A stretch of DNA of 64,000 nt from Luteimicrobium subarcticum (GTDB lineage: Bacteria; Actinomycetota; Actinomycetes; Actinomycetales; Cellulomonadaceae), in contig NZ_PGTZ01000006.1 of NCBI RefSeq assembly GCF_002798015.1, forward strand, positions 558,001-622,000, read 5' to 3'. Below the pieces are notes generated by a model. The model had not been told where the DNA came from. It saw only the letters and a list, made by a program, of their open reading frames with translations, and did no database searches. Shown piece by piece: positions 1 through 8,250 of the stretch. The position numbers were made by a program, and so were the translations under genes. Within the stretch, counting starts at the first letter, position 1; the number at the start of each line of letters is the position of its first letter.

Positions 1-178
1 TGGCGCGCTGCGCACGATCCGCGCGGTACGCGGTCGCTCCGCCGTTGCGCGTCACCTCGCGCGTGACCGTCGACGTCGGGCGGTCGATCCGCCGGGCGAT
101 CGCCGCGTAGGTGAGCCCGTCCGCGAGACCAGCCTCGATCTGCCGGCGCTCCTGCGCGCCGAGCCTGCCACCAGGCAT
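1..178 (-). CDS. HTH transcriptional regulator, N-terminal part (runs off left edge)
   Basis: Only the first 59 codons are inside the window. The ATG at 178 is preceded by a good GGAGG ribosome site. The peptide starts MPGGRLGAQERRQIEAGLAD and contains a helix-turn-helix of the HTH_38 type (AYAAIARRI-like helix then RPTSTVTREV), followed by RNGG and a YRAD segment. This N-terminus is typical of a group of actinobacterial MarR/GbsR-like repressors. The same HTH also occurs in IS30 transposases, so a transposase is the alternative. Divergent orientation to the drug-efflux pair starting at 431, with palindromes between, makes a local repressor more likely (inference). Confidence 0.65.
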   Translation of the reverse strand, partial: MPGGRLGAQERRQIEAGLADGLTYAAIARRIDRPTSTVTREVTRNGGATAYRADRAQRA

Positions 179-283
179 TGCGGTCCTCCGCTCCTCGGAA
201 TGCGATCCTCAGCGCCCGACCGTAGCGTTCCGCGCACTTCATTGCAACGCGCGGTAGGGCGTCAGGTTGCGTTCGGTGCATTG

Positions 284-343
284 TCGTTGCAACGAAATAG
301 GCGCCCTGACATGCCATTATGGTCTGGCTTCACGAATTCGTGA
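284..343. promoter_or_regulatory. Two palindromes between divergent regulator and efflux genes
   Basis: The 252-base gap between the regulator start (178) and the ABC gene start (431) holds two perfect palindromes: TCGTTGCAACGA at 284-295 and TCACGAATTCGTGA at 330-343. A half copy, TTGCAACG, lies at 242-249, and a short hairpin (GTTTCC/GGAAAC) at 371-388. Such symmetry between a regulator and a divergent efflux operon is typical of operators. Which palindrome the regulator binds is not shown by sequence. Confidence 0.45.
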
Positions 344-430
344 TTGCCCTGATGTCGAACGCAACGTAGCGTTTCCATCAACGGAAACAGGCTCGTAGCG
401 TGCGGGCCGCTCAGCACGAGAGGACCCACC

Positions 431-1438
431 ATGACCGACATGGCCGTCGCAGCGAGCGGGCTGCGCAAGTCGTACGGCGACAAGGTGGTGCTCGACGGTA
501 TCGACCTCACCGTCCCGGCAGGTACCGTCTTCGCACTGCTCGGACCCAACGGCGCGGGCAAGACGACCGCCGTGCGCATCCTCACCACGCTCGTCACGCC
601 GGACGCCGGCTCCGGCGAGGTCAGCGTGGGCGGGCACGACCTCGCCACCGACGGTCACGCGGCCCGCGCGTCGCTCGGCGTCACCGGGCAGTTCTCCGCA
701 GTCGACGGCCTGATCACCGGCGAGGAGAACATGCTCCTCATGGCAGACCTGCACCACATGGAGCGTGGGGAAGGTCGCCGTGTCACCGCCGAGCTGCTGG
801 CCCGCTTCGACCTCGTCGACGCGGCCGGCAAGCCTGCGTCCACCTACTCGGGCGGCATGCGGCGCCGGCTCGACATCGCCATGACGCTCGTCGGGGCGCC
901 GCAGGTCCTCTTCCTCGACGAGCCCACCACCGGGCTGGACCCGCGCAGCCGCCACACCGTGTGGCAGATCGTGCGCGAGCTCGTCGCGGGCGGCACCACC
1001 GTCTTCCTCACGACGCAGTACCTCGACGAGGCCGACGAGCTCGCCGACCGCATCGCCGTGCTCGACCGGGGCCGCATCGTCGCCGAGGGAACCCCCGACG
1101 ACCTCAAGCACCTGATCCCCGGTGGCCACGTCCGGCTCCGGTTCACGGATCCCGACGCCTACCGGGCCGCCGCGCGGTCGTTCGGCACGGCGGCGTCGGC
1201 CGACGACGAGGCGCTCGTCCTGCGGGTGCCGGGCGACGGCTCACAGGGTGCGCTCCGCGCCGTGCTCGACCGCCTCGACGACGCCCGCGTCGAGGCGGAC
1301 GAGCTCACCGTCCACACGCCCGACCTGGACGACGTCTTCTTCGCCCTCACGACGGACGGGACCGTCCGGCCCACCGCCGACCGTCCCGCCCGCACCGACA
1401 CCGCCGACACCGCCGACACCGAAGAGGTCGTCCGATGA
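431..1438 (+). CDS. DrrA-type drug-efflux ABC transporter ATP-binding protein
   Basis: 335-residue nucleotide-binding subunit of an ABC-2 type exporter (daunorubicin-resistance DrrA family) that should energise export of a hydrophobic compound across the membrane. Walker A GPNGAGKT is at residues 38-45, signature SGGMRRR at 140-146, Walker B VLFLDEP at 159-165. The switch region reads TTQYLDEADELAD, with Gln where most ABC proteins have His, which is normal for this family. The start has GAGAGGA upstream. It overlaps the permease gene by 4 bases (ATGA), so the two are translationally coupled. Substrate unknown. The C-terminal tail is a short Thr/Asp/Ala repeat. Confidence 0.9.
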   Translation: MTDMAVAASGLRKSYGDKVVLDGIDLTVPAGTVFALLGPNGAGKTTAVRILTTLVTPDAGSGEVSVGGHDLATDGHAARASLGVTGQFSAVDGLITGEENMLLMADLHHMERGEGRRVTAELLARFDLVDAAGKPASTYSGGMRRRLDIAMTLVGAPQVLFLDEPTTGLDPRSRHTVWQIVRELVAGGTTVFLTTQYLDEADELADRIAVLDRGRIVAEGTPDDLKHLIPGGHVRLRFTDPDAYRAAARSFGTAASADDEALVLRVPGDGSQGALRAVLDRLDDARVEADELTVHTPDLDDVFFALTTDGTVRPTADRPARTDTADTADTEEVVR

Positions 1439-2241
1439 GCACCCCGTCCCGCCTGTCCCTCGCCGCCCGCGACTCCTCCACGATGCTGCGCCGCAACCTG
1501 CTGCACGCCCGCCGCTACCCGTCGATGACGCTCAACCTCCTGCTCACGCCCGTCATGCTCCTGCTGCTCTTCGTGTTCGTCTTCGGCGACACCCTCAGCG
1601 CCGGCCTCACGGGCGGGACACCCGACCGCTCGGCGTACGTCGCGTTCCTCGTGCCGGGGCTGCTGCTCATGACCATCGGGAGCACCGCCATCGGTACCGC
1701 GGTGTCGGTCGCCACCGACATGTCCGAGGGGATCGTCGCGCGGTTCCGCACGCTCGCGATCCACCGGCCCTCGATCCTCGTCGGGCACGCCGTCGGCAGC
1801 GTCCTGCAGTGCGTCGCGAGCGTGGTCGTCGTCGGGCTGGTCGCCGTCGCCGTCGGCTTCCGCTCGACGGACGCGACGGCCCTCGAATGGCTCGCCGCGC
1901 TCGGGCTCCTCGTCCTCTTCGCGACGGGGCTGACCTGGATCGCCGTGGGGATGGGGCTGAACAGCCCGAACGCCGAGGCCGCGAGCAACACCGCGATGCC
2001 GCTCATCCTGCTCCCCCTGATCTCGAGCGCGTTCGTCCCTGTCGACGCGATGCCCGGGTGGTTCCAGCCGATCGCGCAGTACCAGCCCTTCACCCCCGCG
2101 ATCGAGACCCTGCGCGGGCTCCTCCTCGGCACGGAGATCGGCTACCAGGGGTGGCTCGCGCTGGCGTGGTGCGTCGCGCTCACCGCGCTCGGCTACCGGT
2201 GGTCGACGACCAGCTTCCGGCGCGAGGCCACGCAGGGCTGA
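1435..2241 (+). CDS. ABC-2 type efflux permease (DrrB family)
   Basis: 268-residue membrane subunit partnering the ATPase encoded just upstream; the ATG overlaps its stop codon (ATGA). The chain has about six hydrophobic segments, beginning near residue 35 (TLNLLLTPVMLLLLFVFVFG) and ending near 250, as in ABC2_membrane proteins. The motif region around NSPNAEAASNTAMPLILLPL and the PVDAMPGWFQPIAQYQPFTP loop is characteristic of DrrB-like permeases. Expected to act as a homodimer with two ATPase subunits. A strong terminator follows at 2290-2329. Confidence 0.88.
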   Translation: MSTPSRLSLAARDSSTMLRRNLLHARRYPSMTLNLLLTPVMLLLLFVFVFGDTLSAGLTGGTPDRSAYVAFLVPGLLLMTIGSTAIGTAVSVATDMSEGIVARFRTLAIHRPSILVGHAVGSVLQCVASVVVVGLVAVAVGFRSTDATALEWLAALGLLVLFATGLTWIAVGMGLNSPNAEAASNTAMPLILLPLISSAFVPVDAMPGWFQPIAQYQPFTPAIETLRGLLLGTEIGYQGWLALAWCVALTALGYRWSTTSFRREATQG

Positions 2242-2289
2242 CGACCCGCGGGCCGACGGAGCCAGACGTCGACGCGACCGGACGCCGAA

Positions 2290-2329
2290 GGGGCGGTCAC
2301 CCGGACCGTGAGGTCCGGGTGACCGCCCC
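2290..2329. terminator. Intrinsic terminator, 17-bp perfect stem
   Basis: Perfect inverted repeat: 17 nt at 2290-2306 pairs with 2313-2329 around a 6-nt loop (CGTGAG). It lies between the convergent efflux operon and icd, so it can stop transcription from both sides. There is no long T-run, as usual in very GC-rich actinobacteria. A 10-nt unit (AGGTGGTGCG) is repeated about 2.7 times just after it at 2351-2380. Confidence 0.75.
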
Positions 2330-2384
2330 GTCGCGCACCACCGTGCTGTGAGGTGGTGCGAGGTGGTGCGAGGTGCTGCGGGTC

Positions 2385-3605
2385 TCAGGCCGCGAGACGC
2401 GCCGAGAGGTTCTCGTCGAGCGCCGCGAGGAAGTCCTCGGTGGTCAGCCACTCCTGGTCCGGGCCGACGAGCAGCGCGAGGTCCTTCGTCATCTTGCCGG
2501 ACTCGACCGTCTTGACGACGACGTCCTCGAGCGTCTCCGCGAACTCGACGACCGCAGGCGTGCCGTCGATCTTGCCGCGGTGCATGAGGCCACGGGTCCA
2601 GGCGAAGATCGACGCGATCGGGTTCGTCGACGTCGGCTTGCCCTGCTGGTGCTGGCGGTAGTGACGCGTCACCGTGCCGTGCGCCGCCTCGGCCTCGACG
2701 GTCTTGCCGTCCGGGGTCATGAGGACCGACGTCATGAGGCCCAGCGAGCCGAAGCCCTGCGCGACCGTGTCGGACTGCACGTCACCGTCGTAGTTCTTGC
2801 AGGCCCAGACGTAGCCGCCCTCCCACTTCATGGCCGAGGCGACCATGTCGTCGATGAGGCGGTGCTCGTACGTGAGACCCTTCGCGGCGAACTGCTCGGC
2901 GAACTCGGCGTCGAAGACCTCCTGGAACAGGTCCTTGAACTGGCCGTCGTACGCCTTGAGGATCGTGTTCTTGGTCGACAGGTACACCGGGTAGTCGCGC
3001 TGCAGGCCGTACGCGAACGACGCGCGCGCGAAGTCGCGGATCGACTCGTTGAAGTTGTACATGCCCATCGCGACGCCACCGTCGTCGCCGTACGTCACGA
3101 CCGTCTGCTTGATCTCCTCGGAGCCGTCAGCAGGGGTGTAGGTGAGCGTCAGCGTGCCCGCGCCGGGGACCTTGAAGTTGGTCGCCTTGTACTGGTCGCC
3201 GTGGGCGTGACGGCCGATGATGATCGGCTTGTTCCAGCCCGGCACGAGGCGCGGGATGTTGGAGATGATGATCGGCTCGCGGAAGACGACGCCACCGAGG
3301 ATGTTGCGGATCGTGCCGTTCGGCGAGACCCACATCTTCTTGAGGCCGAACTCCTCGACGCGCGCCTCGTCGGGCGTGATCGTCGCGCACTTCACGCCGA
3401 CGTTGTACTTCTTGATCGCGTTCGCGGCGTCGACCGTGACCTGGTCGTCGGTCGCGTCGCGGTTCTCGATCGACAGGTCGTAGTACTTGAGGTCCACGTC
3501 GAGGTACGGGTGGATGAGGCGGTCCTTGATGAACTGCCAGATGATGCGGGTCATCTCGTCGCCGTCGAGCTCGACGACCGGACCTTCGACCTTGATCTTC
3601 GCCAT
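2385..3605 (-). CDS. icd: NADP-dependent isocitrate dehydrogenase
   Basis: 406 residues, the usual size of the homodimeric (eukaryote-like) NADP-IDH family. Converts isocitrate to 2-oxoglutarate and CO2 with NADPH formation in the TCA cycle. The start [20 protein letters not shown] and the segment [20 protein letters not shown] are family hallmarks; [20 protein letters not shown] forms part of the coenzyme/substrate region. A GGGAG precedes the ATG by 8-9 nt. The gene is monocistronic and ends at the convergent terminator. A palindrome-like site at 3746-3763 upstream resembles one before sucC. Confidence 0.96.
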   Translation of the reverse strand: MAKIKVEGPVVELDGDEMTRIIWQFIKDRLIHPYLDVDLKYYDLSIENRDATDDQVTVDAANAIKKYNVGVKCATITPDEARVEEFGLKKMWVSPNGTIRNILGGVVFREPIIISNIPRLVPGWNKPIIIGRHAHGDQYKATNFKVPGAGTLTLTYTPADGSEEIKQTVVTYGDDGGVAMGMYNFNESIRDFARASFAYGLQRDYPVYLSTKNTILKAYDGQFKDLFQEVFDAEFAEQFAAKGLTYEHRLIDDMVASAMKWEGGYVWACKNYDGDVQSDTVAQGFGSLGLMTSVLMTPDGKTVEAEAAHGTVTRHYRQHQQGKPTSTNPIASIFAWTRGLMHRGKIDGTPAVVEFAETLEDVVVKTVESGKMTKDLALLVGPDQEWLTTEDFLAALDENLSARLAA

Positions 3606-3745
3606 GCGCGGGTCACTCCCGGTGTGTCAGCGGTCTGAACGGGGCCCGTCGGCACGGCCAGGACGCACACCGGCGAAGAGGTCCCCGCCTGGTGCTGCCC
3701 GGCCCGTCGCGAGCCTGCCCGCGAGCGCGGGCGCCGTCCTCAAGA

Positions 3746-3763
3746 TTACTCGATATCAAGAGA
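3746..3763 (-). promoter_or_regulatory. Candidate operator upstream of icd
   Basis: Within the 324-base gap between the divergent icd (start 3605) and aquaporin-like gene (start 3930), the minus strand reads TCTCTTGATATCGAGTAA, an imperfect palindrome centred on GATATC. It matches 12 of 18 positions of the perfect palindrome before sucC (15861-15878). A TAATCT that could be a -10 box overlaps its end. Nothing else in this gap looks like a gene. Confidence 0.35.
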
Positions 3764-3929
3764 CCCACCCTTCTGCCGGTCGCCGCCCCCGCGCGGTGCC
3801 AGCAGATCCATAGCCTCCGAGGGGCGGAATCTCCCCGATCCGGACCTTCCGGCGTGGCATCATGGCGCGCGAATGCGTGTGCACCACCGCAAACCCCATC
3901 ATCGATCCACCGAGCAGAACAGGAACGTC

Positions 3930-5141
3930 ATGACGTCCGAGACGCAGACCGTAGTTCCGGCTCCCGCCGAGCCGGCACCGCCGGCAACCACACAGGCGTC
4001 GCTCGCCGCACGGCTGGGCGCCGAGGCGTTCGGCACCTTCGCGCTCGTCCTCGCCATCGTGGGCGTCGCGCTCTACCTGCAGTTCACCAACGCAGGCATC
4101 GTGCTCCCCGTCGCCCTCGCCGGCGGCCTCATCGTCGCGTCCCTCGCCGCGGCCATCGGGCACGTGTCGGGTGGCCACTACAACCCCGCGGTCACGCTCG
4201 GCGTGACGCTCGCCGGCCGCGCACGCTGGGCCGACGTGCTCCCCTACTGGGTCGCTCAGCTCGTCGGTGGCATCGTCGCCGCAGGCGCCCTGTTCATCAC
4301 GCTGCCCGAGCACCTCGCGTCGACCATGAAGGCCGCGAACCTCATCCCGGACGACAGCTCGCACGCGATCTTCGCCGGCACGGCCAACGGCTTCGGCACC
4401 CACTCGCCGATCCACGCGTCGTTCGCCTCGTTCGTCGCGCAGAGCGGCGGCACGGCGCCCGGAAGCACCCTGATCCAGGCGATCCTCGTCGAGGCCATCG
4501 TCACGGCCGTGTTCGTGGGCATCATCATCGCCGTCACGGACAAGCGCACCAACAGCATCCTGGCGCCCGTCTCGATCGGTCTCGCGCTGTTCGTCGGCAT
4601 CGCCGTCTCCGCGCCGCTCACCAACGCGTCGCTCAACCCGGCCCGCTCGACCGCGTCCGCCGTGTTCGCGGCCGACAGCCTCGGCGACATCTTCACCGGG
4701 CACGGCGTCGCCGGTCAGCTCTGGGTCTTCTGGGTGGGCCCGCTCCTCGGTGCCGCCATCGCCGGGCTGTTCTACCTCGCGTTCGCGGCCCCGAAGCCCG
4801 AGCCGACCGTCGAGGACGTCGTGGCCGAGGCGCTCGCCAACGGTGACGGCGTCGTCGTCGTCGAGGAGACCGTCGTCACCGAGGTCGACGCCGTGATCGT
4901 CGCGGCGCCGACCACCGACGACGTCCCCGCCGAGGAGCTCGTGGCCGCCCCGGAGGCTGCCGCCCCCGTCGAGGCCGCCCCCGTCGAGGCCGCTCCGGTC
5001 GAGGCGCCGGACGTCGATGACGTCACCCGGACGCGGTCCACCACCGCGGACGCGCCCGAGGTCCCGCTCGACGAGCCCGCGACCGGTGACGAGCTCCCGG
5101 ACGCGCGCACCGACGGTCCGGCGGACGGCACCACCCGCTGA
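3930..5141 (+). CDS. MIP-family aquaporin/glycerol facilitator with acidic C-terminal tail
   Basis: 403 residues. The membrane part (residues 25-295) has six hydrophobic segments and the two pore signatures: HYNPAVTLG (NPA at 85-87) and SLNPARS (NPA at 236-238, selectivity-filter Arg at 239). This marks an aquaporin-type water or small-solute channel. The usual family length is 230-290, so the remaining roughly 105 residues are an extra tail. It is rich in Glu, Asp, Val, Ala and Pro, with repeats of VEAAP. I chose the ATG at 3930, preceded by AGGAA; an upstream in-frame ATG at 3873 adds a basic stretch not found in the family. A strong terminator follows. Confidence 0.88.
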   Translation: MTSETQTVVPAPAEPAPPATTQASLAARLGAEAFGTFALVLAIVGVALYLQFTNAGIVLPVALAGGLIVASLAAAIGHVSGGHYNPAVTLGVTLAGRARWADVLPYWVAQLVGGIVAAGALFITLPEHLASTMKAANLIPDDSSHAIFAGTANGFGTHSPIHASFASFVAQSGGTAPGSTLIQAILVEAIVTAVFVGIIIAVTDKRTNSILAPVSIGLALFVGIAVSAPLTNASLNPARSTASAVFAADSLGDIFTGHGVAGQLWVFWVGPLLGAAIAGLFYLAFAAPKPEPTVEDVVAEALANGDGVVVVEETVVTEVDAVIVAAPTTDDVPAEELVAAPEAAAPVEAAPVEAAPVEAPDVDDVTRTRSTTADAPEVPLDEPATGDELPDARTDGPADGTTR

Positions 5142-5166
5142 TCGTCCCCGCACCGCCCGCACGATC

Positions 5167-5203
5167 AGGAGGGCCCGTCCGCGTCGAGCGGACGGGCCCT
5201 CCT
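5167..5203. terminator. Intrinsic terminator, 16-bp perfect stem
   Basis: 16 nt at 5167-5182 pair perfectly with 5188-5203 around a GTCGA loop. It sits between the aquaporin-like gene and the convergent DUF3017 gene (stop at 5251), so it probably serves both strands. Confidence 0.75.
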
Positions 5204-5250
5204 GCTGCCCGGCAGCGCCTCCGTGCTGCCGAGCAGCGCCGACCGAACGG

Positions 5251-5562
5251 TCAGCCCGCCAAGTTCCCGGTCGTCCACGCGAGCCCGCCGAGCAGCGCGG
5301 CGAGCACGAGGTAGCCCGCGACGTCGAACGTCCGCGACCGCACCGCCACGCCCGGCAGCCCGGGCTCCGGGCCGAGCGCCCGCGCGACGCCGAGCGCGAC
5401 GAGCGTCAGGCACAGGATCGTGCAGCCACCCCGCGGCCCCCAGACCCGTGCCGACACGGCGGCGACGACGACGGCCGCGACGACGAGCCAGACCACCACG
5501 CCCGTGTGGAGGGGCCGGACGGGCGGGTCGTCGCTGCTCGGTGTGGTCACGGGCGCGAGCAT
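5251..5562 (-). CDS. DUF3017 small membrane protein
   Basis: 103 residues with three hydrophobic helices (about 20-40, 47-62 and 80-97) and a conserved-looking RVWGPRGGCTIL loop. This matches the actinobacterial DUF3017 family, often found near one-carbon and purine genes such as folD or purH; purH lies a few kb away here. No biochemical role is established. The ATG at 5562 has no clear Shine-Dalgarno, and a GTG four codons in (5550) is an alternative. It is divergent from the flavoprotein gene with a 31-base gap. Confidence 0.7.
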   Translation of the reverse strand: MLAPVTTPSSDDPPVRPLHTGVVVWLVVAAVVVAAVSARVWGPRGGCTILCLTLVALGVARALGPEPGLPGVAVRSRTFDVAGYLVLAALLGGLAWTTGNLAG

Positions 5563-5593
5563 AGTGCCGCACGCGGTCGCATACGGTGGACCG

Positions 5594-6859
5594 GTGACCG
5601 CCTCCCCTGCCCCCGCGCCCCCTGCGGACCGCCCGGACGTCCGTTCCGTCGTCGTCGTGGGCGCCGGGCTGGCGGGCGCCCAGACCGTCGCGGCCCTGCG
5701 CTCCCGCGGCTTCGACGGCCGCGTCACGGTGCTCGGCGCCGAGGACCGCGCCCCGTACGACCGGCCACCGCTGTCCAAGGAGCTGTTCACGCGCGACGCA
5801 CCCGCCGACCTGTCCGCCGAGCTCGGTGTCGACCTGGCGGCCCTCGCGGACGACGTGCGCCTCGGCACCCGGGCGACAGGACTCGTCCTCGGCGGGGCCG
5901 ACGCCCCGCGGATCGTCACCGACACCGGTGACGACGTCGCCGCCGACGCCGTCGTGCTCGCGGTCGGGTCGCGACCCGTCGTGCCGCCGGGCTGGGACGA
6001 CGCGCTGCTCCTGCACACGTGGGACGACGCGGTGGCGCTGCGGCGGGAGCTCGTCGAGGACGCCCGCCTCGTCGTCGTCGGCGCGGGCTGGATCGGCGCG
6101 GAGGTCGCCGGCGCTGCCGCGGCGCGGGGGGTCGACGTCGTCGTCGTCGAAGCGGGTGCGACACCGCTGGAGCGCCAGCTCGGCGCCGAGGTAGGGCGCC
6201 ACCTCACGCCGTGGTACGGGGATGCGGGCGTCGCGCTCGAGCTCGAGGCGCCTGCCGTACGCGTCGGGCGGCACCAGGTCGCGCTCGCCGACGGGCGGCT
6301 GCTCGCGGGCGACGTCGTGCTCGCCGCCGTCGGGGCGCGACCCGCGACCGACTGGCTGCGCGGGACGCTGACCGCCGACGCGCGCGGGTCGCTGCGCGGC
6401 GACGCGGACGGACGCGTCGCCCCAGGCGTGTGGGCGGTCGGTGACTGCGTCACCCGGCACGGCACGCCGTTCGGCGACGTGGTCGGCGGGCACTGGTCCG
6501 CGGCGTTGCAGGATCCCGACCGCGTGGTCGGCGCGCTGCTCGAGGACGTCGCCGCGTCCGCGGTGCCGAGCCAGCACGCGCCCTACGTGTTCAGCACCCA
6601 GCTCGGCCACGACCTCGCCGTGCTCGGGGTGCCGTCCCCCGACCACGAGGTGGTGCTGCGCGGGTCGCCCACGTCGGGCGGGCCCTGGTCGGCCCTGTAC
6701 CTGGAGCGGGACTCGGCCCGGCTGGCCGCGGTGCTCGTCGCCGACGCGCACCGCGAGGTCCCCGTCGCCCGCAAGGTGCTGCGCGACGGGCCGGTGCTCG
6801 TCGACGTCGCCGTCGCGAGCGACCCGTCGCGCCGGCTGCGGGACGCCGTCAGGTCGTGA
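5594..6859 (+). CDS. FAD-dependent NAD(P)/ferredoxin reductase
   Basis: 421-residue pyridine-nucleotide-disulphide oxidoreductase of the ferredoxin/rubredoxin/putidaredoxin reductase type. FAD site VVVVGAGLAGAQTVAALRSR near residue 20, NAD(P) site RLVVVGAGWIGAEVAG near 158, and the late FAD motif GVWAVGDCV near 280. The segment APYDRPPLSKELF is typical of the family. It should pass electrons from NAD(P)H to a small iron-sulfur protein, but no ferredoxin or P450 gene is adjacent. Start is GTG at 5594: TACGGT at 5582-5587 lies 6 nt before it, so the mRNA is probably leaderless. Its end overlaps the convergent next gene by 11 bases. Confidence 0.85.
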   Translation: MTASPAPAPPADRPDVRSVVVVGAGLAGAQTVAALRSRGFDGRVTVLGAEDRAPYDRPPLSKELFTRDAPADLSAELGVDLAALADDVRLGTRATGLVLGGADAPRIVTDTGDDVAADAVVLAVGSRPVVPPGWDDALLLHTWDDAVALRRELVEDARLVVVGAGWIGAEVAGAAAARGVDVVVVEAGATPLERQLGAEVGRHLTPWYGDAGVALELEAPAVRVGRHQVALADGRLLAGDVVLAAVGARPATDWLRGTLTADARGSLRGDADGRVAPGVWAVGDCVTRHGTPFGDVVGGHWSAALQDPDRVVGALLEDVAASAVPSQHAPYVFSTQLGHDLAVLGVPSPDHEVVLRGSPTSGGPWSALYLERDSARLAAVLVADAHREVPVARKVLRDGPVLVDVAVASDPSRRLRDAVRS

Positions 6860-8198
6860 CGAGGTAGCCGTCCTCGTCGTCGTCCCAGCGCAGGGTCACG
6901 ACGCCGGCCTCCTGCGCGGCGCGGCAGAACTGCAGGAAGCCCCGGAACCCGAGCGCCTTCTCGCTGAACGCCGGGTTGACCTTGCGCAGGTGGTCCTTGA
7001 GGCCGGACAGCGCGGCCGAGCCACCGTCCTGGGCCACCACGTCGCGCAGGAGCGCGAACGCGACAGCCGTGTCGCCCTGCGCGGGCAGCGACACCGTCGG
7101 GTCACCCGTCGACGGGCCCTCCCCGAGCTCCACGACGCCGCGCTCGGCGAGGTAGCGCACGAACTCGCCGAACGACCGGAAGCCGTACGCCGACTCCGAG
7201 AACGTGGGGTCCTTGCGCAGCAGCGCCCGCTTGAGGGCCGACGCGACGACCGGCCCGCTCGAGGACGCCTCGAGGTCCGACAGCGTCTGCGCGACGCGCA
7301 CCTCCATGCTGGGCGGCTCGACGGCGTCGTCGGTCTCGTCGACGTCCAGCGGCTCGTCGACGGCGTCGTCCGGCTCGTCCGTGTCCTGGACGTCCGGTGC
7401 CGCCTTCGACCCACGGCCCGGCCGGCGCGACGACGACCGGGCGCCTGCACCCGTGTCGGCGCCCGCGTCGGCTCCTTCGCTCGCCGTCGACCGGCGCCGC
7501 CCGCCACGTGCGCCGGCCTTGGCGCCCGTCGACGACTCGGCGGACGCGGCCGCCTCGGCGCCGTCCGCGTCACTCTCGGTGGCCGCCGGTGCGGCGTCGG
7601 GAGCGGCCTCCGCCGGCGCGTCCGCGGTCCCGCTGCTCGAGACCGACTTCGGCGCGGCCTTGCCGACCGGGCGCCCACCACGCCCCCGCTTCTTCGGGCG
7701 CGGCGGCTCGTGGTCGTCGGGGACGTCGACGCCCTCGAGGCGGTCGTAGAAGAGGAACTCGTCGCACGCGGGCGGCAGCAGGCGGGACGTCGACAGCTCG
7801 ACCCCGACGCCGATCACCTGGCGGTTGAGCTCGCGCAGCTTGTGGACGAGCGGCGAGAAGTCGGAGTCACCTGTACAGATCACGAACGTCGAGATGTACT
7901 CGCGCTCGAACGCCATCTCGATCGCGTCCACGACCATCTTGATGTCGGCCGCGTTCTTGCGCGACGCGCCCATGCGCTGCGTCATCTCGATCAGCTCGAC
8001 CTGGTGCCGCGTCAGGGCGCGCCGGTCCTCGTCGAAGTACGACCAGTCGGCGTACGCCCGCCGCAGCACCACCCGCCCGCGGACCGCGAGCGCGTCCGCG
8101 ATCGGACCGAAGTCGAACGGGATGCCCAGGTGGTCCCGGGCGCCGAGCGCCAGGTTCTCGTAGTCGATGAAGACGGCAAGGCGCTCTTCGGAGTCCAT
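6849..8198 (-). CDS. NYN-domain protein with two OST-HTH/LOTUS domains
   Basis: 449 residues. Residues 1-155 form a NYN (PIN-like) fold with acidic residues in FIDYEN and TGDSDFSPLVHKL, the places where metal-dependent RNases carry catalytic Asp. A low-complexity linker rich in Ala, Ser, Arg and Asp follows. The C-terminus has two similar OST-HTH/LOTUS units (about 290-360 and 375-445), each with a KDPTFSESAYGFRSFGEF- or NPAFSEKALGFRGFLQF-like core. LOTUS domains bind RNA, so an RNA-processing or RNA-surveillance role is inferred; the target is unknown. TAGGCT lies 6 nt before the ATG, suggesting a leaderless mRNA. Confidence 0.85.
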   Translation of the reverse strand: MDSEERLAVFIDYENLALGARDHLGIPFDFGPIADALAVRGRVVLRRAYADWSYFDEDRRALTRHQVELIEMTQRMGASRKNAADIKMVVDAIEMAFEREYISTFVICTGDSDFSPLVHKLRELNRQVIGVGVELSTSRLLPPACDEFLFYDRLEGVDVPDDHEPPRPKKRGRGGRPVGKAAPKSVSSSGTADAPAEAAPDAAPAATESDADGAEAAASAESSTGAKAGARGGRRRSTASEGADAGADTGAGARSSSRRPGRGSKAAPDVQDTDEPDDAVDEPLDVDETDDAVEPPSMEVRVAQTLSDLEASSSGPVVASALKRALLRKDPTFSESAYGFRSFGEFVRYLAERGVVELGEGPSTGDPTVSLPAQGDTAVAFALLRDVVAQDGGSAALSGLKDHLRKVNPAFSEKALGFRGFLQFCRAAQEAGVVTLRWDDDEDGYLVTT

Positions 8199-8250
8199 GC
8201 GCCCAGCCTACGGGCACGGTCCCCTCGCGACCGTGCGAGATGATCGAGGC

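Noticed and set aside
1-178. IS30 transposase fragment at left edge
   Set aside because: The HTH type is shared, but position divergent to efflux genes and the MPGGRL start favour a regulator. Not excluded, since the gene is cut.
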